Source: Telopea speciosissima
Lineage: Eukaryota; Streptophyta; Magnoliopsida; Proteales; Proteaceae
Assembly: GCF_018873765.1 (NCBI RefSeq)
Contig: NC_057919.1
Coordinates: 19,136,698-19,200,697, forward strand
Length of the DNA: 64,000 nucleotides
Direction: 5' to 3'
Shown here: piece by piece, positions 21,790 through 34,710 of the stretch
Numbering within the stretch: position 1 is the first letter of the stretch
How the letters are laid out: each line of letters starts with the position of its first letter
Program-made: the position numbers and the translations under genes
Notes under the pieces: generated by a model
What the model was told of the DNA's origin: nothing
The model's database searches: none
What the model saw: the letters and a program-made list of their open reading frames with translations, nothing else

Positions 21790-21919
21790 TTTAGCATGGG
21801 ATAGGCCCAATGCCAAGTTGCCTCATAATTTAGTAGAAGGAATCATCTTTTAGAGGCTTGGTGAAGATATGTGCAATTTGATCCTCAGTCCTTACAAACT
21901 TAATAGAAACATCACCTGT

Positions 21920-22384
21920 TTAAATTTTAACATGATCTCTAATAAAGTGATGTCTACTTTCAACGTGCTTTGCCCGTGAATGCTGAATAGGGTTTTTTGT
22001 TAAACTAATTGCACTCGTATTGTCACTCATAATAGGCACATTTTGAAATTTTAGACCAGAATCATCCAATGTTTGTTTCATCCACAAAATTTGAGCACAA
22101 CAGCTTCCTGCTGCAACATATTCAACTTCAGCCATTGATAAGGCTATCGAATTTTGCTTTTTACTGCTCCATGAGAGAAGACACTTTCCTAGTAAGTGGC
22201 ATGTCCCTTTAGTGCTTTTACTTTCGGTCCTACATCCAGCAAAATCAGCATCCGAATATCCTACTTTGCTAAAGGTGGTTCCTTTTGGATACCATAATCC
22301 ATGATCAGTAGATCCTTTTAAATATCTAAAATACCTTGATAGCAGTAAGATTAGATGTCTTTGGGGCTGATTGAAAGTGTGCAC
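21920..22384 (-). pseudogene. pol: copia RNase H
   Basis: RYFRYLKGSTDHGLWYPKG, YSDADFAGC, SMAEVEYVAAGSCC, HFIRDHV are copia RNase H signatures. The expected end (FTKPL...LGIGP) can be traced to about 21797 after a stop in TTAAATTTTAAC near 21920. Confidence 0.85.
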
Positions 22385-23159
22385 ATTTGGTCACACTAAG
22401 CATGATATCCGGTCTACTGGCTGTAAGATAAAGAAGACTCCCTATTATACCTTTATATAATTTTTCAAACGCTGCAGTACCTCCTCCATCTTTATCAATC
22501 TTGGATGAACAGTTTATAGGAGTGATTTCAGGTTTTACCTCCTCCATACCAAACCTTTTGATTAAGTCCTTTGTATACTTTGCTTGGTTGGTAAAGGTTC
22601 CCCCCTTCAGTTGCTTGATTTGAAGTTCAAAGAAGAATGCTAATTTTCCTATCATGCTCATTTCAAACTTATCTTGCATAAGCTTGGCAAATTCTTGACA
22701 TAATTTTTCATTAATTGCTCCAGTGATACTGTCATTCACATAAATTTGAACGATGAGCATATCCTTCCCTTTAGTTCTAGTGAAGACTTGCTGAAGAGGG
22801 TAGTATCTACCTTCCCCATTGAGAATCACTTCTATGAGTAATTTGCTAAGCCTCTCATACCAAGCTCTAGAAGCTTTTTTCAGTCCATACAAGGCCTTGT
22901 CAAGTTGGTAGACATGATCATGAAGGCTATGATTTTGAAATCCCAGTGGCTGCTCTACAAAAACTTTTTCAGAAATATAACCATTTAGAAATTCACTTTT
23001 AACATCCTTTTGAAAAAGTTTGAAGTCTTTATAACAAGCAAATGCTAATAACATTCTAATGGCTTCCAGTCTAGCTATTGGGGCAAAAGTCTTTTCAAAG
23101 TCAATGCCTTCCTCTTGATTGAAACCTTGAGCCACTAATCTGGCTTTGTTTCTAATCAC
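22326..23159 (-). pseudogene. pol: copia reverse transcriptase with altered YVDD
   Basis: Reads IRNKARLVAQGFNQEEGIDF, APIARLEAIRMLLAFA, QPLGFQNH and LYGLKKASRAWYERLS, typical of SIRE-type RT. The catalytic YVDD is YVND (VQIYVNDSITGA), which removes a metal-binding Asp. The first-strand N-terminal part and the join to RNase H (22384) are frameshifted. Confidence 0.85.
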
Positions 23160-24135
23160 TATCCCAGACTCGTCTAGTTTGTTTCTAAAGACCCATTTAG
23201 TACCAATGAATGATGGTCATTTGGTCTTGGAACTAGGTTCCAAACTTTATTTTCTCAAATTGATTCTTCTTCTTGCATAGCAAACATCCAGCTTTCATCA
23301 TGCTTAGCCTCTTCAAATTTTTTTCGGTTCAATTTGAGATAGGAAAGCAACATGATTAACAAAATTTCTAACAAGAAGCGTGTGATTACCCCATGTGAAG
23401 TGTCATTAATGATCTCTTCCTTTGGGTGATCTGCTGTAAACCTCCTCTCTGAGAAATTCCTTTATTAACTCACATGGTTCATCATTTTGCTCAAGTATTT
23501 CGAGTGTTGTATCTTTGTGCTTCCTTCATTAATGATTTCTGGCTCGTCATCTATGATCTGCAACTTATGTGATAAGTTAGATTCATCAAAAGTAACATGA
23601 ATGGATTCTTTTACAACTAGTTAGTCTTTTGTTGAAAACGCGAAATGCCTTATTAGTTGAAGAATATCCAAGAAAAATACTGATGTCTGATTTTGAATCA
23701 AATTTGTGCAAGTTATTCTTTGGTATTCAATACATAGCGTTTGCACCCAAAAGCCTTGAAGTACCGATGTTAGGTTATTTACCATGCCATAACTCATGGA
23801 GTTTCATCCATTTGATGTCTCAAGAGTATTCAGTTCATAGTGTGACAAGCGGTATTTACTGCTTCAGCCTAAAAAATAGTTAGGTAAGGCTTGCTCATTG
23901 AGCATGGTCCTAGCCATTTTGTTGTGGAGTTCTAGGGGCTGAAAATTGAGGGCTAATACTATTGTCATCACAAACTTTATCAAAGTCCAAATCATTGAAT
24001 TCACCACCATGATCACTTCTAATTTTTGAGACAACAGCTCTTTCAACTTGTACCCTTTTTCGAAAATATATAAAAACTTTTAAGAATTGCTTGGCAAAAT
24101 GAAAATCCATGTAAATCTAGAGTGGTCATCAACAA

Positions 24136-24553
24136 CAACAACAAACACAGCCTTATCCCAATTTAATGGGGTTGGCTACATGGATCCAAACAAACAGAAT
24201 AGAGAAAAACATAGATATACTCTAAACAAATAAGGGACGAAAAGATTGGAGAAGAGGGATGGGGAAAGAGATGAGAAAAGACAAAGGAAAAGGACAAATG
24301 GAGGATTGGAAATAAATAGAAAGATGAAAGATAGTAAGAGGCAAAAGGCACAGCCCAACACGTTAGGATAATCTCAGCTAAATGGGGTCTGTGACATGGA
24401 TCCTTGCCCTCCAATAGGCTCTGTCGGAGGTCATACTTGGGACCAGACCTAGACTATGCATGTCCTTCCTCACGACTGCTCCTATGGTCATTTTAGGTCT
24501 GCCCCTAGCTCTTTTAACTCCTTCAATCGGAATCATATCACTCCTTACTGGGG
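24136..24553 (-). mobile_element. 5'-truncated RTE-type LINE inserted in the copia integrase
   Basis: Minus strand encodes VKRARGRPKMT, VRKDMHSLGLVP, YWRARIHVTDPI: the C-terminus of plant RTE LINE ORF, then a 3' UTR ending in TTGTTG repeats. CATCAACAA occurs at both edges (24127-24135, 24554-24562) as target duplication, and the copia integrase reads VIVD on one side and DDHSRFTW on the other. So it is younger than the copia element. Confidence 0.85.
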
Positions 24554-25480
24554 CATCAACAATAACAAATGGATACCTTCTTCCTCCAAGACTACTCGTT
24601 CTAGTAGAACCAAATAAGTTCATATGTAATAGTTCTAAGGTTGAGAGGTAGATATAACATTTATGGGATTAAATGAGCTTTTAACCTGCTTTCCAAGCTG
24701 ACATATCTCACAAACCTTGTCTTTTTGGTATTTTACCTTTGGAAGACTGCGGACAATATCATCACATGACAGACGGTTTATGAGCTTCATCTTGGCATGA
24801 CCAAGTCTTCTATGCCACAGCCAACAATTGCCCTATAAAACTTGGAAACATTTGACATCTTGTTGGGCAAGGTCAGACATATCTAAGGTATAAACATTTT
24901 CAGTTCTTTTTGCTACAAACAAGACTTTGTGAACTTTTAGGCTTTGGACAATGCAGTGATTTTTATCAAATGTAACTCTGTTGTTCTTCTCACATAGTTG
25001 ACCAATGCTCAAGAGATTATGTTTCAACCCATCATCCCATCAACAAGTAGAATATTTTCAATTTTGGGAGAAGTCATTACCTATGTTATCTTTTCTGATA
25101 ATCTTGCTTTGGAAAGGGGTTGAAAATCTGTTCTGATCTCCAATCATGTGTCTTGAATATCCACTGTCCAAGAACTGTACATCTCTTCTTGATTGGGCCT
25201 TTAAACAAGCATGAGCATGCATACCTGAAAGATATATTTTTTTGGTACCCATTTCATTTTATGTCCTAGGAGGTTAGTCCTTTTATGTGAGCATTGAAAT
25301 TTCAAGTGCCCACCTTTGCCACAGTAAAAACAAGTAACAGATAGAATTTGCATGATCTTTAGGCACCTGAACTATTATTTTGGCTAGTTCTGAGCTGTTT
25401 ATCACTTCCATTAGGGTTTCAGGAACAATGTGATGGTTTTTATGCACTAGGTGAAATTATTGAATGTTAAGTCTAAGATA

Positions 25481-27463
25481 TTTCCTCCACATCATTGGCA
25501 ATGCAATGTATCATGGACGGAAGAAGGGTGAATGAGAGAAAAACTAAAAAAGAAAAAAAGAAAGGAGAAAACATTATTTATACTCTTACGTGACAATTTT
25601 CTTTGTTGATTGTTTTTTATTACGTGATCGAAGCTTCTGTTAATGGTTTTTGTGATTTGGTGCAGATTGAGATGGCATCGTTGTTTGCACACCATCTGCA
25701 GTGATTGTTGATACTATTTTTGTAATCACTTTGCCCAATTACTAAAACCAGGTTCTTGTTGCTGCAGAAACATTATCTTTGCGGCACAGGATAAGTGGTT
25801 TGTGCAAATGGGAGCCACAGCTTCTTAACTTAAAAAGGGCATTTTAATAGTTTTGCCGCAACATCTCAGAAACTGTTAAAAACCAAAAGTGATGCTCAAA
25901 AACAAATGGAGCCATGCTGAATTTTATAAAGAACCATTTCTTGTTTTTCAATAGAAATCAAAGTTTGTGAAGTATGAATCAAGTCCCGGCCTTCCAGGGT
26001 GTATTGATTATATGGATATCTGGAAATCCCATGGATTTAAAAATCAAACCCGAATTGGTGGAATCAGTTGATTTGAATCGGAGTTGGCCAACCCTGATTC
26101 TGATTAATGCCCATTCGATCTTTCAACCGAAATATGGATCGGATCCAATTCTGGCCCATCAAAAGAATTAGAGTAAGATCTGAGTGTTACACTTCCTGAG
26201 GAGAAAAGAAATATAGCCACGTCTTTTAACATCAAAAGAAACGTAAGATATGCAGCAAGACATCACGAGGTACATGAGTTCCCTAAAGTTGTAGGTTAGA
26301 AGTAACAAAAAAAAAATGGAGAATGTGAGGAGACATGCCTATCTTAATAACCACTCCATCTCATTCCCATTCTCTAAATATGTTAATTAATAAGGATCAA
26401 AGAGGGAGCATGTGGACCACTCTATCTCTAAGTGGGCATCCGTTACCCTCACTTAGGGTCTTTGATTGGGACTCTTCTTTTCCTTGAGGATTTTCTTATG
26501 ATTGTACATCCCTTTTTGCTGGGCAAAGATCTGAGACTCTGAGTACTATATAGAACCAGACTGTCTTTAGGCAAATTAAACATTGCAACCAAACATATAC
26601 TCCTACCTTTGCATTTTTGTGTGTTTTTTTTTTCTTTTTATTGAAAATAGACCATGAGGACAAAATGGTCATTTTCTAGAGGAAGTATTTCAAAATTAAG
26701 ATAGACAAGCTCATGCCTTTTCTCTTCTCTTTTAGAACTTCTGAAACACAAGTAAACAAAATGCATCACAAAAGGAAAGAAAAAGAAGGCATGAGAAACT
26801 TAGAATCAAAGCTAAAAAAAAGGAAAAAACAATCATTTTATAGATCAACGAAACATCTGCTTTACATGGTCCACGGAATCTTGGCTCATGTCTTCGTAGG
26901 AACAAGCATCTTATAAATATTCTATCTTTAACCAATTATAAAGCAAAATATCAGCTCATGCATGGCATCAAAGTTCCACTCCATGTCACCATGAACCAAT
27001 CAAGACTCGTCCACGTGGCTAAAAATATGGATGCTTGCTTACCTCTACTATAATGCAGAAATTGAATTACAAAGAATCCCAAATACCTCCCTCCCTCCCC
27101 CCCACCACCCCCCTCCCAAAAAAAAAAAAAAAAGAATCTTTATATGCATACATGTGCATGTGTAGGAATTTAATTTGATGGGGCTACACAGCCACAGCCA
27201 TCACCAACATTTTGCTTTGATCGAGTCGTGCCAGTCATTGTTTGTTCAACGGATCCGGGCAGTAACCATGAGGAAGAAGAAAGCTAAATATTCTCTTAGT
27301 TTCTTTTCTCTTCCTTCAAACTCTACACCATCAGGTGCAGGGAGAGAAGAGAAGAAATGGACATAAAGGGAGAGAAACTCGACAAATAAAAAATCAAGGA
27401 ACTCTCTCTCTCTCTCTCTGTCTCTGTCTCTCCATATCTCTTTCTATCTATTGACATTAAGTG
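25481..27463. other. intergenic and upstream region of the AGPase-like gene
   Basis: 25975-26160 has degenerate GGATCGGATCC words, probably an old repeat. 27090-27133 holds a C-rich run followed by A13. 27400-27440 is a CT microsatellite just before the start codon, common in plant 5' UTRs; TTTATATGC near 27139 could be a TATA box (weak). No other gene seen. Confidence 0.45.
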
Positions 27464-30015
27464 ATGTTGCAGCTTCCTCTTCCCACTTCTGCAACTCTCA
27501 CAGCAAAGCTTCCCATCCTCCGATTGGTTCGCAGTTGCCAGAACCCTCCATTGAGGTTTCCTTCAAGTGCTCCTTTGAGTGTGTTCATATCCAATTCACA
27601 GAAACCTGAAAATCCCAATGTATTCCCCCCAGTGAATCAGGTCCAAAGCCACTGAGTATGCAATGTCTCTGTAATTTGTATAAATGTCTTTATAGTTTCT
27701 GAATGATGATTATGTATGTTATCACAGAGTGTAGCAGCAATTGTGTTTGGGGATGGATCAGAGTCAAGGCTTTACCCATTGACAAAGAAGAGATCAGGAG
27801 GTGCTGTTCCAATAGCCACAAATTACAGGCTCATTGATGTGGTTGTGAGCAACTGCATTAACAGTAACATAAGCAAAATATATGCTCTTACACAATTTAA
27901 CTCCACCTCTCTTAATTCTCATCTCTTCAGAGCTTATTCTGGTTTAAGCTTAGGAAAAGAGGGTTTTGTGGAAGTTATAGCTGCATATCAAAGCTCTGAA
28001 GGCCTAGGCTGGTTTCAGGTCTTGACCTCTATCTTTTCGAATGTCATGTTCAACATTCATGTTTCTTTCTAAAATTGAAGTTCATCACTTCTAGTGTTAC
28101 TAAATGGTTTTTATTCATCTTCCTGAATTCTTATATCTCAGGGAACTGCAGATGCCATTAGAAGATGCTTGTGGGTATTGGAAGAGTATCCAATTCTTGA
28201 CTTTCTGGTCCTCCCTGGTCACCACCTCTACAGGATGGACTACCAAAAACTTATAGAGGCCCACAGGAACAACAATGCCGACATCACAATTTCTGTTTCT
28301 TGTGCTTTAGGGAATCGGGACCCTGGTTTTGGCTTTCTGAAAGTCAATTCTAAAAATCAAGTTCTTGAATTCAGTGAGAGGCCAGATAGAGAGCCATTGA
28401 ATTTCATGACAGTGAGTACTTTTTTCTGCCTATAAATGGTGTAATGAGAATAGACAGGAAGAGACGGTAGTGTAGAACGATACATCAATGGTGTACAACT
28501 TTTTATGTTTTTATTTGTGTTGGTTTTCTTTAATCTTCTATTTCTTTTTTTCTTTTAGTTTTTCCTAGTTCAGTTGGATTCATCTAAGGGAATTTCATCC
28601 ACATTCAGGCAGAAGACTCAATGAAATCCAGTAACGATGCTTATCCTTATGTTGCTAGTATGGGGATCTATGTAATCAAGAGAGACATAATGACAAAGCT
28701 CCTAACAGAGTTCTTCCCCAAGGCTAATGAGATCACAAATGAAATAATACCAGGAGCTATTTCCATGGGAATGAAGGTTAGCTTTCTAGTTGCTCTGTGG
28801 GTTCTCTCCAGACATCTTTTTAGTGTCCTTTTTTCTTTAGAGTTTCCTCAATATGTAGTTTCTTTGTACATGGATTAGGTTCAATCGTACAAATTTGATG
28901 GGTATTGGGAAGATATGAGGAGTATTGAAGCATTCTATCAAGCCAACATGGATGTCACAAAGAGATCAACTTTGGGATTTAAGTCAGTAACTTTTAACTA
29001 CCAGGAAAGGCTGAAAGCATAATGCCAGTGCAACCCTTTTAGAGAATGTTTCACTTCTCCTGTGACCCTGCAACTAACCTTACTTACTCCTTTGGTAGCA
29101 GCTTCTACGATAAAGATTCTCCACTATACACTTTGCCGCGGTGTCTCCCTCCTACTGTGATCACTGATGCCGACGTAACAGATAGTGTCATTGGAGATGG
29201 CTGCATTCTCAATGTAAGAATTTGCAGTTTTATTAATATTTATATTGTTGTACATACGCAACAGGGCCAAATGCCACCAGGAACAAAATAATCTGCAAAA
29301 TAACTAGAAATGATCATCTATCTATTACTAAATTGACTTTGGTGATTGTTTGAATTATCTTTCTGTTCTTGATTAAGAGTAGAGGTGCAAGGTCAAGGGT
29401 TCAGTTGTTGGCATGCGAACAAGGATTGAAGATGGAGCTGTGATTGAAGATTCAGTGCTTATGGGTTCTGATATTTATCAAGTAAGCATCTTCTTAAATG
29501 TTTAATCTCTCCCCTCCTACTCCCTCATCCTTGTTTTTCTACTTGACAGGAAGAAGATTGGATACAAAGGTGTAAAATGGTTGGAAAGAGTGATGAAATA
29601 CCAATTGGGATTGGGAAAGATTCTTACATTAGGAAAGCTATTGTAGATAAGAATGCTAGGATTGGGAAAAATGTACAGGTATTGATTAATATTTTGCTTC
29701 TAAATGGTAGTTTTTAAATGCATCTCAACTTATTTTAGACATTAGAACATGGCATTCCTTCTTTAAGACTCTACTTTGAATCTTTTCCATGTGGGATCTT
29801 TGCTTGTCGTTATCTTTATATTTTTTCATAACTTTTTGTGGGTTAAACTGATATATATATATATATTTATTTCTGTGTTTGTTTTCCTAATCTTTTAGAT
29901 TGTGAATAAAGAGAATGTTCAAGAAGGAAATAGGGAAGCTGATGGATTCGTTATTAGTGAGAGGATTGTAATTGTTTTGAAGAGTGCAATCATCCCTGAT
30001 TGCAGCATCATTTAA
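27464..30015 (+). CDS. ADP-glucose pyrophosphorylase small-subunit-like protein (APS2 type), nine exons
   Basis: Glucose-1-phosphate adenylyltransferase makes ADP-glucose for starch in plastids. Exons: 27464-27640, 27728-28018, 28142-28411, 28609-28776, 28879-28982, 29102-29213, 29383-29481, 29550-29678, 29899-30015; all GT-AG and in phase, about 488 residues. Exon 1 is a Ser/Pro-rich transit peptide. The nucleotidyltransferase part ([39 protein letters not shown]) is followed by a left-handed beta-helix part ([27 protein letters not shown]). Key sites differ from active subunits: the glycine loop is [12 protein letters not shown] instead of GGGxGTRLYPL, KPAVP is GGAVP, and the catalytic Asp of GDHLYRMDY is His (GHHLYRMDY). 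It therefore looks catalytically dead, like Arabidopsis APS2, yet intact. Start chosen at the first ATG; a polyadenylation-like AATAAG lies near 30065. Confidence 0.9.
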
Positions 30016-30404
30016 GGCTGATCAGTCTCACTCACAGATTCATTATTTGTATTCTTTTCTTAGAATAAGAGAAATGTACAACTTCTTTTTCTTCCTTCTT
30101 TTCTTTTGCTTATTTAGCCCAGCCTAGAGAGCACGGCAAAGTATAAGTGATAGGTCGGTCCTCTGTCAATAGTGACAGCCTTTCAATAATAATTATTCAT
30201 GAGCACTTCTTGTTGTTTATATATGCTATACTACTTGTATTGATCTTTTACCTTTTAGGTTTTGCTAACCCATCTGAGCATGGTTGCAACATAATATGGC
30301 TGTGGGGGAAGAGGAAACTTGAAATAAAATCCTTTCATGAGGAATGTAATTGAAGCTTTGGCAAGAAAAGAATTAATGCTAGAAGTTTTCAGAACTATTT
30401 AAGC

Positions 30405-30547
30405 TTAGGGGCACTGTTCTCTGTCCCACAGCGCAGCCTGTGCCCAGGCACATGGGGGTGGGCGCAATGACCACCCTGCCCCCTGCACAGGTTGCCCATG
30501 TGCCTGGGCACAGGCTGCGCTGCGGCACAAATAACATTCTCCCCTAA
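30405..30547. mobile_element. palindromic MITE (CTGTGCCCAGGCACATGGG family)
   Basis: Left arm TTAGGGGCACTGTTCTCTG..., right arm reversed TTAGGGGAGAATGTTATTTG; both contain CAGCGCAGCCTGTGCCCAGG followed by CACATGGG. The element nearly folds into one hairpin. Related copies: 36767, 37447 and probably 38760-38880. Confidence 0.7.
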
Positions 30548-30763
30548 CCTTATTTATTCCCATGTCCAAAAAATTAGGGGAGAGGGTTTCTTACGCTGCC
30601 GATGTGGGAAAGTTTTTCCAATAATTAGATAGTGAATTTATGTGCAGGATTTGCACAATTTCATAATAGTGTATCAATATTGAACAAGGTTGGGCATTTT
30701 GCTATGTGGTCAACAGTTTGTTCAAGTATTTTCTTAATAAAAAGATCTTATTTTCTATTAAAA

Positions 30764-31937
30764 GGGAAATTTACGTCTATCACTCCTGTGTTTTCAAACA
30801 ATTATATCTACCACCCCTGGGATTTCAAAAATTAGGTCTATACCCCTAAGTACTAACTCTGATAGTTTTGGAAGGAAATGACAATTTTGCCAATTGTTAT
30901 ATATAAATAAACTCACCCCACCCCACCCTTGTTACGATGACCTTCCATTATTGCGCTAGCGACCACCTGCTGCTCTAGCGGATGTTGCAGGCATTTCGAA
31001 GGACTTCATCTCTTCTCCTCTCCTCTTTGTTCCATCCATCCCCTCCTTATAAATACAATGATTGTTGGAGATCAACTCCAACTCTGGACCTCACTCTCAA
31101 TCTTTAGTTCAAAGATCATCCAAACCCAAATCCAGAAACCACGATGACAACAACAACAACCAGAGCATACTACAGAAGGCTTCAACCAGGTAAGCGATGA
31201 TGAAAGGATTTGAATCCGAGGGGTTGGTGGTGGGAGAAGCAACTGAAGAGAAACAAGAAAATGAAAAATTGGTAATTATGGAAGGCATGCAGTAGAAATT
31301 AGTACGCAAGAAGTTGGAGACCGAAAGGATAATTCGTATATGAAATCCAATTTCAGATAATCTATCAAACTTTAATGCTAATCGTCGATTCAAAAGCGAA
31401 AAACCTAACCCTAAACCTGAACCAACCATTTCAAGGACTGGGGCGTGATAAATCAAACCTTTCACTATTTGATTGTAAGTAAACTTCAGAGGAAAAAATT
31501 TGAATACATAATGGATTAAATCAGGACGGGTGAACCTTTCCCGTTTGTAGCAAAAGCATGTGCAAAGCTCTCGAATCTCAACTGCTCCAAAATAATTCAT
31601 ACCCATTTTGTGAAATACCCCGTTTGGTCTGATATATTTGTCCAAACAGCCATGGTAAATATGTGGGCTCTTAGTATTCGGTGATGGCAAGCTCTGTGTT
31701 CGACTTTCCCTTTTGAGATGATGGTTTTTCAAATAAATGGAGGTAAATATGTAAAAGCACATTCATTAAGGGTATTTAGTTAATATTTGGACGATGACAT
31801 CATCACATAACTATTCTCATCTAACGGTAGGGATACGTTTCTTTCAAAATATAGGAGAAGTTTATGAAATAGATGAAATCCCAGAGATGATAGATGTAAT
31901 TGTCTAAAAACACAGGGATGGTAGATGTAAATTTCCC
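30764..31937. mobile_element. non-autonomous Mutator-like element with exact 9-bp duplication
   Basis: Terminal repeats GGGAAATTTACGTCTATCAC (left) and GGGAAATTTACATCTACCAT (right, reversed) continue for about 75 bp. Target duplication CTATTAAAA at 30755-30763 and 31938-31946 is perfect. Subterminal GACATCATCAC and CTAACGGTAGGGA are shared with the element at 13745. The interior has an ACCAG/GTAAGCG junction (near 31188) that looks like a captured exon-intron border. An open frame on the minus strand (31109-31762, 217 codons) matches nothing I recognise. Confidence 0.8.
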
Positions 31938-31946
31938 CTATTAAAA

Positions 31947-33116
31947 AGCCTTATTTAAGGAAATTTAATTCATCAACTACTATGATAGATATTTATTTAA
32001 GGAAATTTTCAACATCTCCACTATACCTATTGATATGCGCTTACCATAAAAAACAAACACCTATTGATATTCAATACTTTTACATAATTGTGCTCAAATT
32101 TCTAAACTCAAAAAAGTCTCTATACTGATTTATTTTAAGGATAAAAGTTTTCAGGTCCACAGATCAGAAAGGAATTTTTCTGGTCATGACTCATGGTATT
32201 ATCATCCCTTCTCCCCCCCCCCCTCTCCCTCCCTTTTCTTATGGTATGAAGTGATTGAAATGCTCTTTAAGTCACATCCAGAAGTTTTTTTTTGCTAAGC
32301 TTGGCCAAATAGGTTCACCTGATTTGTGCCATGAGGCATATGATTAAGAAAGCTCCAACCATATAGGTAGGTATTGTCTAATAAAATATTAATTATTAAA
32401 ATATTTTATTACAAATGTTGTTTCCAAGTTGAATCATGATATTTAAATGTATTATGGAATCGGGTGGTCCATATATGAGTTCACCTTTTAAGGTGAACTC
32501 AAGAATGAAGCAACTTTAGTACAAAAAGTGGATTTTGGTGGTTCTCTTAATTCTGCGGAATTATACAACCAAACAATTTTAATAATTGAGAATCACGACT
32601 CCAAAAAATTACCATCTATGGATTCATGCAACCAAACACACCCTCAGGCATTCTATCAAAGATCATTGAAAATAACTGGACTAATAAACTAGGCTTCATT
32701 TCAAAGGCCCAAACCACATTCGTCTCTCTAATTCTTCTAACCTGGTTTGCTTTTACTATCAAAGCTCAAATGCACCATTTGAAGGCAAGTATACTTTAAA
32801 ATCCTCAAACTCATGCGCTCTCATCATAGAAATCAAGCAAAAATACAAATAAACCAACCCATGGGAGGGTGAAAGGGTGACTACAAGTGTACTCTAAAAG
32901 CAAGGTTAAACCTAGGGGTGGGGACTTGAGTGGGTTCAGCCAATACCAGATTGAACCCAAGCCCAAACAAAAAGTGAGGTTGGGCTGGAATTTTTTCAAT
33001 CTCAAGTTGGGCTTCTTTGAACTGAAAAAGGAAAGAGGCCAAGATGGGTTGTCTTCAGGGTCGGTAATTATGGAAAAATTAATTACATTGTGACAGTATA
33101 TATTAGGATCAGGATC
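31947..33116. other. intergenic, no gene seen
   Basis: AT-rich with a CCCCCCTCTCCC tract near 32212-32235. Nothing coding or structured was recognised. Confidence 0.5.
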
Positions 33117-33262
33117 GTCTCCAGGGAGCCCAGCGCCCAGGGTACTGTCAGGGGTATCCAGCGGTTGAACTATACTGCACACATTTCGGCGCATGCCTAG
33201 GGATGTGTGCGGCACAGCCCAACAACTAGCAGCACCCTGAGCGTGCTGGGCTCCCTGGAGAC
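33117..33262. mobile_element. short MITE with perfect 18-bp inverted ends
   Basis: GTCTCCAGGGAGCCCAGC at the left and its exact reverse complement at the right, extending imperfectly inward (CAGGGT...ACCCTG). 146 bp long. No clear target duplication. Confidence 0.65.
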
Positions 33263-34001
33263 AAACTAAATTCTATACATTACACATCATGTCCATTGTG
33301 ATATAGGATCTTAATTAGGGTTACCTAATCAACTAGTTTGTAAGGAAATTATGTAATTATTTCTGTCTTTGGCTTAATTTGAATTCATCATTGTGAGAGG
33401 GGCCGGGGCACGACCGTGCATGATTGTGCATGGAACTTTTGCGTGCCCTATAGCTAATCAAGACAATTTCTTCTCTATCCCACAGTCTGAATTGCCACAT
33501 CATCCAACCAGGTGGCAAAAAGTAGGTGGGCCATATAGTACAGCGTTCCCCTCTCTGGGCTATCCAAATGACCTTTTACCAATTGATTCTTTTTTCCAAG
33601 GATGTGTTCACAAACCTGGAAAACCCGCCCAATCTTGTGACAACTTGAGAAAACTTAGAGCACTCTCCATAATTTTGCTGCAGTTGGACTCGGCTGGGAA
33701 AGGCTAGGCTGCCCAGGCTTGCCCCTCTAGGACCTTTGGTTGGGTTTAGACTTCAAAACCTGGCCCCTCCAACCTGTGCAATTCACCTAAGTTTTGTATG
33801 TGTCATATCTGGTGGGAAAAAAATAAAAGAAGATGGACATCTTCATCTCGTACCATTGAGCAGATCCAGAACAAAATCTCTTTCAAGATTAGAAATAAAA
33901 TTCTTCATAATTGTGTTGTTTGCCCTAATAGGCATCTAGCCGCTTCGTGGGACCTCTGTTTTTTTTTTTCTCCCCAACCCTAGTTTTTGCTAGGTTGTTT
34001 T

Positions 34002-34037
<36 letters not shown>

Positions 34038-34197
34038 CCCCCACCCTTTTCATGGGCCCTAAGTTGTGGTTTCATTTTGTGTTAATTGATTCGTTAGGGC
34101 ATTTTCCCTTAGTTAGCCTTCTTGGCTCTTGTCCTGTACTTTTTTTTATTTTTTAATATATATTTTTATTCACCAAAATAAATTTTGTGTGTGCGTC
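33263..34197. other. intergenic with CT microsatellite
   Basis: (CT)n at about 34001-34033 followed by a C run. No gene recognised. Confidence 0.5.
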
Positions 34198-34710
34198 AAG
34201 TGTGTTGTGGAATCTCTCTCTCTCTCTCTCTCTCGGAAACAAACAGAAAATACAATAAATAGAGAGAATAAACAATCACACATAATCGTAACGTAAGGAT
34301 TTACATGGTTCGACAAGGTGCCTACGTCCAAAGAAAAGATAAGAATAGTTTATTAACAGTGGAGAAAAGGTTACAAGCTCTCTTCCTCACACTTATTTGT
34401 GTTTACAAAGAATTCTCAATAACCTTAATAACCCCCATCACAATAATTTAGTGAAACAAAGACATATAGATTTTTGAATTACCCTCATATAAACCCTAAA
34501 AATTTTCCTCAGCCCATGAACCCTCGGATAGACCCGTAGTTCATTGAGACCCCAGTAATGAAGATAACGCGCAAGGTGGGACTATTCCTATTGGCCTCAA
34601 GCCCTCAGGCCCTATAAAAACTATTTCAGTTAAAATCTAACCTGAAAATATTCCTTGGTTTTCACCTTGGGAGGAAAATATAACATTTACAATGAATAGA
34701 ACAAAATTAC
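34198..34710 (-). repeat. LTR-like fragment, minus strand
   Basis: On the minus strand it contains GACGTAGGCACCTTGTCGAA, then CCATGTAAATCC and TGTGTGATTGTTTATT, the R-U5 layout of many plant copia LTRs, and a TATA-like TTTTTATAGGG (around 34611-34621) upstream. A CT microsatellite (34211-34234) lies at its right border in that reading. Related to 36440-36660. Ends not determined. Confidence 0.45.

Larger units (their letters stand above)
21790..25480 (-). mobile_element. SIRE-like Ty1-copia remnant, no LTRs found
   Basis: Minus-strand pieces in polyprotein order: gag knuckle CFYCGKGGHLKFQC (about 25291-25332), protease VQFLDSGYSRHM (25058-25252), pre-integrase KHNLLSIGQLC (24833-25027), integrase FGSTRTSSLGG (about 24563-24660) and SKIRSDHGGEF...PQQNG (23864-24126), RT (22326-23159) and RNase H (21797-22384). 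Many frameshifts. Sequence resembles the SIRE/Maximus lineage. No LTR, primer-binding site or target duplication was found, so boundaries are approximate. Confidence 0.8.

Noticed and set aside
31109..31762. 217-codon minus-strand frame in the MULE at 30764
   Set aside because: Hydrophobic, Cys-rich and without a recognised family; the plus strand shows an exon-intron-like border instead. Not called as a gene.
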